From NCBI RefSeq assembly GCF_945859705.1, contig NC_079137.1, positions 58,560,552 to 58,624,551 of the forward strand: 64,000 nucleotides of DNA. Reading direction: 5' to 3'. Of this stretch, positions 57,768 to 64,000 are shown piece after piece. A program made the position numbers and the translations under genes. How positions within the stretch are numbered: the first letter of the stretch is position 1; each line of letters starts with the position of its first letter. This DNA is from Episyrphus balteatus (taxonomy: Eukaryota > Arthropoda > Insecta > Diptera > Syrphidae). The notes under the pieces were generated by a model. That model ran no database searches. It had not been told where the DNA came from and saw nothing but the letters and a program-made list of their open reading frames with translations.

Positions 57768-58951
57768 AGTCGATTATTATTTTTTCTTTCATCTAGGAAC
57801 TTCTTCTTGGTCCCTTCCTCTACAGTATCCTGACGTCAGACCAGCCGCTTGCAAGTGAGTGCGAGAACCTGCTTTACGCTGACGATTCGCTTACATACTA
57901 CAAGTCCGTCTCGCCAACGATAGCTGCGAGGAAAGTTGAAGCTCACATTCGAAAACTGTATGAGTTCTACAGTAAATGGGGTATCCGGATCAACTCATCA
58001 AAATCGGAATTACTGTGCTTTAGACGAACAGGAGGAAGAAACATTCGGTCAGCTGCAAACTGTAGGAGCATCACACTTACACTACCTGATATTACTAAAT
58101 TGGCAGCCAAACGCAACGCGAAGTATTTAGGGATCAACTTTAACGAGCTCCTGAGGTTCAACCTTCACTCTAGGTCTGTCCTGAAAAAAGCCAACTACGT
58201 CTTCCATCGCCTTCACCCCCTGATGAAGAGAAGAAACGGATTAAGCCAACCACCGAAACTCCTGATCTACAAGCAGCTTCTTCGACCTGTCATCGCCTAT
58301 TATAGCTTTCCGGTATGGTATACCATTTCCAAGACAGCCATGAAGGAACTTCAAATTTTTGAGAGGAAAATCCTGAGGATCTGCACCGGACTTTACTTCG
58401 ATCGACAGCGACAAAAATACTACAGCAACGAGCGACTTTACGAGGAAGCAAACATCATGACGTTGGAAAAGTATCTGTTGCAATCTGCAAAGAAACTTGT
58501 CGGAAGCATCGCCAACCACCCCAATCAGCTGATGAGAAGCATGAGAACCCAACAACGACATCCCGAACCCAGATACCTTAGTGCTTTGGATATTCTGGAT
58601 GAGCACATAATCCCAACCGACAACGAGGAAGTAGTTTACTTTTACGCCGATACGCAATCGGCCTACTACCGCGGCTAAATACCATACCACCCAACCCACC
58701 ATAATCAATACCACAACTGGACAACCGGGACGGAACACCCCGAGGATAACCTAGTCAGCAGACTTGTAAAATTAAGCCTATTCAAGTACTATATTTATAT
58801 ATATTTTATCTTTTATCCATTGTATAAGGTTAGGGCCTATATGTGCCAACAAATTTTATATCAACCAATGTATCTTATTAGAAATAAGTTAAGCTTAAGT
58901 CAATTGTATATAGTATGTTCAATAAAACAAATTGAAATTGAGTCGATTATT
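57768..58951 (+). mobile_element. 5'-truncated jockey-like non-LTR retrotransposon
   Basis: AGTCGATTATT occurs at 57768-57778 and 58941-58951 and brackets a 1.16-kb insert. The insert holds the second half of a reverse transcriptase and a 3' untranslated region of about 260 bp, with AATAAA at 58921. There is no long poly-A tail. Confidence 0.85.
57797..58678 (+). pseudogene. C-terminal part of jockey-like reverse transcriptase
   Basis: The frame is open from 57797 and carries LLGPFLYSIL, then LLYADDSLTYY with the catalytic YADD near 57,880. It continues with WGIRINSSKSELLCF, AKYLGINFNELLRFN and the C-terminal region LLIYKQLLRPVIAY, ending at TAA (58676-58678). Just upstream, the expected PQG motif is scrambled and an in-frame TAG lies at 57794. 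The palm start with the first catalytic Asp and the endonuclease are missing. The wording of the C-terminal part is typical of jockey-clade elements in flies. It cannot be functional. Confidence 0.85.
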
Positions 58952-59290
58952 TGAAATACAATTTTAATATAATGGTTTGAGTTGTTTTATAAAAAAAGTT
59001 ATTTTTATAAATTAAAATTTCAAATATTAATCAACACATTATTTTTCAAAAAAAAATCTCGTTAAAAAAAATTATAGAGAATGCGAAAAAAGTGGATTCT
59101 GTCTATTCAATAGGTCTCTTTGGCTCTATCGTTAGCTACAGGCCAAATCAGTGATGTGATTTGCTTGGTAGTTAAGAGTTTTTGGTGATTAAAAACAGGA
59201 CAATTTGAGTTTTTTTTTCACACAAACCAACGTGAACCTGTTTTTTTTTTTTTCAAAAATGGTTATAAAGAGTTTGAAATAATATACATT
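58952..59290. other. Non-coding stretch
   Basis: AT-rich, no supported feature. Confidence 0.4.
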
Positions 59291-59293
59291 TAT

Positions 59294-59980
59294 ATATCTT
59301 TGATGCCGGGTACAAAGGATTTAAGTAAAAAAAATCGATTTTCGGATTTGTATTGGACTTCAGTCAGTTTTTTTTCTCTTTCGTTTGGTCCTATCGCCAT
59401 AGCTCTAGCGTATCTCCTTCCGTTAGAAATGATTCGGTACACAGGGTTTAAGTCAAAATTTTTTTAAATTATATGGTACTAAGGGCGTAAGTTGACTTAA
59501 CTCCTCTGTTTTTGCATTCATTTTTAATTTTGAAATAAAAAAATTGATCCTAAAGCGTTAAGTCAAGAGGAAGAAAAAAAAAAACGAAAAGCGATTTTTC
59601 TACTGTATTATATTATTTCAAAAAGAATTTTCACATTTGGTAATTAATCACATTAATATTTCCAACTTTCTTTTATAAATTAAACCTTGTTATCAATGTA
59701 AACACAGATTTTTCTTGACTTAACACCTTTGGACCAAGTTTATTTTTGAAGACTAAATGGCTCTAAAGTGTTAAGTCAACACAAATTTTTTTTTAAAACG
59801 GTCTTTTCTAGTCAACAGCTAATGGCTATTAAAATAGATCTTATAAATGATGTTTCTGCATCATTACTTTTTAAAAATAATAATATTCAGATTTACAAAC
59901 AAAAATTGAAACTTCAATTTCATTTTCCTCAAAACTACATTTTCTGACTTAACACCTTTGTACCCGGGGCCAAAGATATT
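59294..59980. mobile_element. Inverted-repeat element rich in TTAAGTCA words
   Basis: The ends match as inverted repeats: ATATCTTTGATGCCGGG on the left and ATATCTTTGGCCCCGGG in reverse complement on the right, both continuing GTACAAAGG and a TTAAGT word. Inside, TTAAGTC or GACTTAA occurs about seven times in both orientations, two of them in GACTTAACACCTTTG. No clear target duplication and no coding frame. It is probably a MITE of unassigned superfamily. Confidence 0.6.
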
Positions 59981-60257
59981 AGAGCTCACTTTTCAAATTA
60001 AACGTGTAAAACAAAAAAAAATACAATACAAATGCATTATGTTTGCAATTTTTCGGTAATTTCTCAAAGTTGCCGTTTAAAAAAATTCAGATTCTTTGTC
60101 TTCACCACATAATGTTAGCCATTTAAATCAGAAAAACCAGAACTTTTTGACTTAAAATACAATTTGACTGGACTTATAGGCGAATTTTCAAAAACATTTC
60201 AAAACTTATGAAAAAAAAAAACAAAAAAAAAAAAAAACAAAGTTTGATCCATTTTGA

Positions 60258-60655
60258 GATCCATTTTAAAACCTTTAAAATATTAACCTTTTTTTAGGTC
60301 TTAACGAGTTTTTAAGCCTTTAAAGTCGCTGGACTTATGTCGTTTCTGAATAAAACGAACTTTTTTGGTAAAACTTTTGTTGAACCCTGCTTCCGATTTG
60401 TATGATTAAAATAGCAGTAGATAGAGAAAATCTTTAACTTTTTATAAATGCACACCTACCTTAAAGGCTTGCGTGTCATGATGGCTGCCAAAATAATTTA
60501 AAACTGGTAAAAAGTCATGTACATATTTAACAGTCAAAAACGTTGCCACCGCGTGAAATCTTTCCATATATTTTGAACCATTTACTTTCAGTTTTTGTAT
60601 TTTGAGGGGTCTGGCATGCTTAATTTTTTTTTTTTTTCAGAATATGAATAACTAC
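60258..60655 (+). repeat. Dispersed repeat family S, copy 3
   Basis: It matches 41,480-42,050 without the internal duplication: GTTTTTAAGCCTTTAAAGTC, GGACTTATGTCGTTTCTGAA, GCAGTAGATAGAG, ATTTAAAACTGGTAAAAAGT and GGGGTCTGGCATGCTTAA. Confidence 0.75.
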
Positions 60656-63439
60656 TATACAAAAATTAAAAATTGTATTTATTAAAAAACTTTAAAGAAT
60701 ATAGCTTTAACGACTTCAAAAAAAAAAAAACCTCAATTTGAGGTCAAAACAAAATAGATGTTTTTGTAATTTTAAACAGAAGTTTTAATTTGTTTAATAA
60801 AATTATAAAAAGTACTGACTTTGTTTCCAACTTTTATCATACTTTAAATACATAGACATATAAATACATAGACATAGGCGTAACAATACAAAAAAGTGAT
60901 ATCTAAATCAAAAGTTGTAAAGTTTCATCCAATATAAAAATAAGCTATTGAGTAAAATCATCAAAAATGTTAAATATTTTGTTTAAAATATTTAGAACTA
61001 GATTTTATTTGTTTTTTGTTTAAGAACCCTAAGTTTTCTACAAAGTAGGTATTGGAAAAACTCAAAAACTAAAAAAAGTGTCAGAATTGTCTGAAATGGT
61101 CATATCTCTTGAAGTATCCTCGGTATTTTTAACCTTAACTCGTTCTAGAGAGTCAAATTTCACAAAATCTTAGTATATCTTAGGGAGGTTTAAGACAGAA
61201 AATATATCCGACAAACTTGTAGCTCAGCTTATTTTACTTAAAACGCTCCTGCAAAGTAGTTTTTTTTAACTCTCACCTTATATAGAATAAAAATAATTAA
61301 AAAAAAAAAATAATAAAATCTTAAACTTTCATATTTATCACAAAAGTATGCAATTTTGTTAAAAAAAAGAAAGAAATATTGTAATAATACTTTTAAGGGC
61401 AATTTTAAGTAGAATTAGATCAACTAGGTATTAAGTTTGTGAAACATATTTTTTGTCTTAAACCGACACTTCAGGACCTTTTACAAATTGTAAACCAGCC
61501 CAATACCAACCTGCATACCGAAAACCAGTCTTTTACCATTTTGTTTACATTCTTTGTTTTTTTTTTTCGTCTGGTTTAATAATTATTTTATATACATATT
61601 TTTATAAATGTCTTTATTAAAAGACAATTTTAAAATAAAAAAATAACATCCATCATTTTTCAATTGATTTTCACTTTGAATTTGAATGCACTATGGCGTA
61701 TACGTACTTTTTTAAGAATAATTAAATTTTTGATTCATTAAAATAATAAAATGCAGGACTGACTCAGGTGGACTTGCCCTCAAATTTAAATTTCTAAAAA
61801 AAATGTTTTTATACATCCACAGAGTTTTATCAATATGGATTTTCCTGACCTTTTATTGAACCATATTGAAGAAAGATTTTTTAGTTGGAATTTTCTCATT
61901 AAACATTTGCAAATATTTTTTGCAAAAAATACTCTATGTAAGGAAAGTACTGGTTTTATCTAAAATTGTCTACTGTAAATTCTACATCCACTTTAACATC
62001 GACCTAAGTTCTAAACTGGATAAATATTTACTTGAAATTTGGAACAAATTTCAATTCAATTGAATTAAAAAACCTCAAGAATTTCTCAAAGATCCAAAAT
62101 AAAGGACATACAATCAGAAATACAACTGAGCTTATCAAGTTCTGTATATCGGTCAATACAAATAACGAAATACAAAAAGGTCCTTATTTTCCTATTTTAC
62201 TAACCTTAACCTTAATTGTATTTTGTAAAATTACCAACCTCATAAAAGAACATGCCCTTAAACCTATAAAAACTAATAGTTAGATAGGCACATTATCTCT
62301 CTCAAAAGTTGTGCACAATAGAGAAAACTATTTGTTGAATCTTTTTGATTGAAGAGCTATCCTTTTTTTTGTTAACCCACATACCATTATATACCACATA
62401 CAATTTCCATGCAATAGAAACCCTAACTTCGTCATTATTTTACTTCCCTTTCCTCATACCATCCCACTAAAGTAACCGTTACTGTTATTATCGTCAATTC
62501 TCAATTTTCAATTAAATTCCTCAATGCAATTGGAAAAAAAAACCCACAAATAAAACCAAAGTCAATAGAAGAACCAAAAAAGAGGAAATGAACAAAAGAT
62601 ATCGATGACAGTATAACACACACAAAAAAAAAAAAAAATAAGGAAGAACAAGAGAAGAATGAAATAAAAAGGATACGAATAGGAATATAGAGAAAAACCC
62701 TTGGTCATTTTCAACTTTAAATGTATGTTTTTTTCTATCTGTGTATGTTCTATGTGTGTAAAATCCAAATAAAAAGATTATTCATTTCAATGCTACTTTT
62801 GAACTTCATCTTCTCATCTAAAACCAGCAGCTCTAAAAGATAGGAGGTAGCAATTCCAGGCACACAGAACGCACCATTATTATTATGATGCTTGAAGCTT
62901 TTCTCTTCTCATCCTGGACTAATGCTATATCTACCACACACATTCACACACATAACATAACGATATCCTTGCAGAGAGAATGAAAACCTTTAAAGGCGGA
63001 GACGACTTTTGATATTGAAAGACCATTCATTATTATCGAACGACATGCAGGAAATTGAAGTCGATCTTTTGACATTGCCTGTCTGAGCTTGTTAAATTTA
63101 TACGTTATTACAACTATCTCTGCATCCGGGCTGTGTGCACCCTCTTTTACCAAAAGAAGAAGAAGTAAAAAAACATGGTCACCGGTTCGGATGTTCGATT
63201 GCACAGAAATATAAAATGGGCACAATTGCAGTTAGGACATATAAGGTTTTTTTTTTTGTTGAAAATAATTCGTGTGAAAAAGAGTTTCCCTTAAGTTTCA
63301 ATTTCAACAAATTTGTAAGGGTTTTTATGGTGGTTGTATATAGATATAGGACTTAAAAGGAAAAAGATAAAAAGACTTTTTTTTTTCATTTAGTTCGAAG
63401 ATAAAAATGAATAGAAATACGTAAAACGGGAATTTTGTT
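60656..63439. other. Non-coding stretch
   Basis: No supported gene. The open frame pair at 61,866-62,283 is AT-driven and shows no domain. TGGCGTATACG at about 61,693 also occurs at about 48,203 and in the ends of the element at 28,925. 62,720-63,360 is less AT-rich. Confidence 0.4.
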
Positions 63440-64000
63440 ATTTTCAGAATTTTTCGCTCAGTTCATATATAAGTTAGCGAAAAAAATCTTTCTTAATATA
63501 AGCACTTGACCAGCCGAAAAATGACTTTCCAAATTAATTTCTTATGTTTGTTAACTAAAAATTATATATTTTTAATTCGCTAATCTTATTAAACTTAGCG
63601 AATTTCACTTAACATCCAAATCAAATACGAAAAATACCAAATTACTTATTTTAGTATTTTGGTCGATGTTTTGCTTCATAACTGAATTATTGGAATTGTC
63701 CTTATCCTAATCAAAGAGCTGCAAGGTCATCTTTTCGCTCAGATTCTTCTGGATTAATAATACTTATGTTTTTTCACTTTGGCTAAAAGAAAACAAAAAT
63801 ATAAATTTATTACATTTAGTTTGAAGCTAAAAATCAAAAATTTTTAATTACTTACTTTTTTAGTTTTTTCGCTAAGTTCATATCAAGTAAGCGAAATAAA
63901 ATTCTCACTAATACTGGCTCAAGAAATATCACTAGTTCTTCTTATTAGTGATACATAAACGTATCTTTAAATTTGTGTTTTTTTTTAATTCGCTAGCTTC
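63440..64000 (+). repeat. Tandem repeat of about 414 bp, running off the window
   Basis: TTTTCGCTCAGTTCATAT at 63451 recurs as TTTTCGCTAAGTTCATAT at 63866 (415 bp later), and TTTAATTCGC at 63571 recurs at 63984 (413 bp later). Both units hold TTCGCT/AGCGAA inverted pairs; AATTCGCTAA at 63574 pairs perfectly with TTAGCGAATT about 20 bases on. The array continues beyond base 64000. Confidence 0.7.

Noticed and set aside
58241..58738. 165-codon minus-strand frame
   Set aside because: It is the complement of the jockey-like reverse transcriptase fragment.
61866..62283. Two overlapping frames that might be one broken gene
   Set aside because: Composition follows the AT-rich DNA, no motif is visible, and joining them would need an unsupported frameshift.

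Overview
This window looks like nuclear DNA of an insect, most likely a fly (Diptera). It is very AT-rich, full of poly-A/poly-T tracts, and crowded with insect-type transposable elements: a Ty3/gypsy element, three non-LTR retrotransposon insertions, and hAT-, piggyBac-, Transib- and Tc1/mariner-like elements. No bacterial signals are present (no operons or ribosome binding sites). I could not support a single exon of a host gene. The less repetitive stretches (about 2.2-4.2, 5-6.5, 9.1-10.6, 25-26.2, 32.4-32.8, 45.4-46.8, 50.2-51.4, 56.1-57.1 and 62.3-63.4 kb) read like intron or intergenic DNA. The order is an inference from element content and cannot be proved here.

Layout. 0.37-2.2 kb is an 82/83-bp satellite with a partial higher-order pattern; diverged copies in the opposite orientation lie at 4.3-5.0 kb. 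6.6-9.1 kb holds dispersed repeats (families called L and R here) and a tRNA-like fragment. 10.6-17.1 kb is a complete, apparently very young CsRn1-type Ty3/gypsy element on the minus strand, with matching LTRs, intact gag and pol, a -1 slippery site, a tRNA-Trp-like primer site and a piggyBac-like MITE in its leader. 17.8-24.2 kb is a run of small DNA elements. 27.7-28.3 kb is a 5'-truncated non-LTR tail. 28.5-30.8 kb is a three-level nest: R repeat, then a CGTCGCCC element, then an AGGGGAGAG element. 34.1-36.7 kb is a CR1/jockey-like non-LTR insertion with a long open reverse transcriptase frame. 36.8-45.3 kb mixes repeat families S and R, a hAT-type element, a large inverted repeat and a foldback element with a perfect 63-bp stem. 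48.7-49.6 kb is a second L copy. 53.9-55.6 kb is a Transib-like element with asymmetric, RSS-like ends. 57.8-58.9 kb is a truncated jockey-like element. 59.3-60.7 kb holds another inverted-repeat element and a third S copy. The last 560 bases enter a tandem repeat with a period of about 414 bp.

How the parts work together. Only the Ty3/gypsy element looks able to move by itself: Gag forms the particle, and protease, reverse transcriptase, RNase H and integrase come from a Gag-Pol fusion made by frameshifting. The DNA elements are non-autonomous and would need transposases encoded elsewhere. The most unusual object is the Transib-like element. Both ends carry the heptamer CACAGTG, followed by an A-rich, CC-ending block 23 bp away at one end and 12 bp away at the other, and it is flanked by a 5-bp duplication. 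This is the geometry of V(D)J recombination signals.
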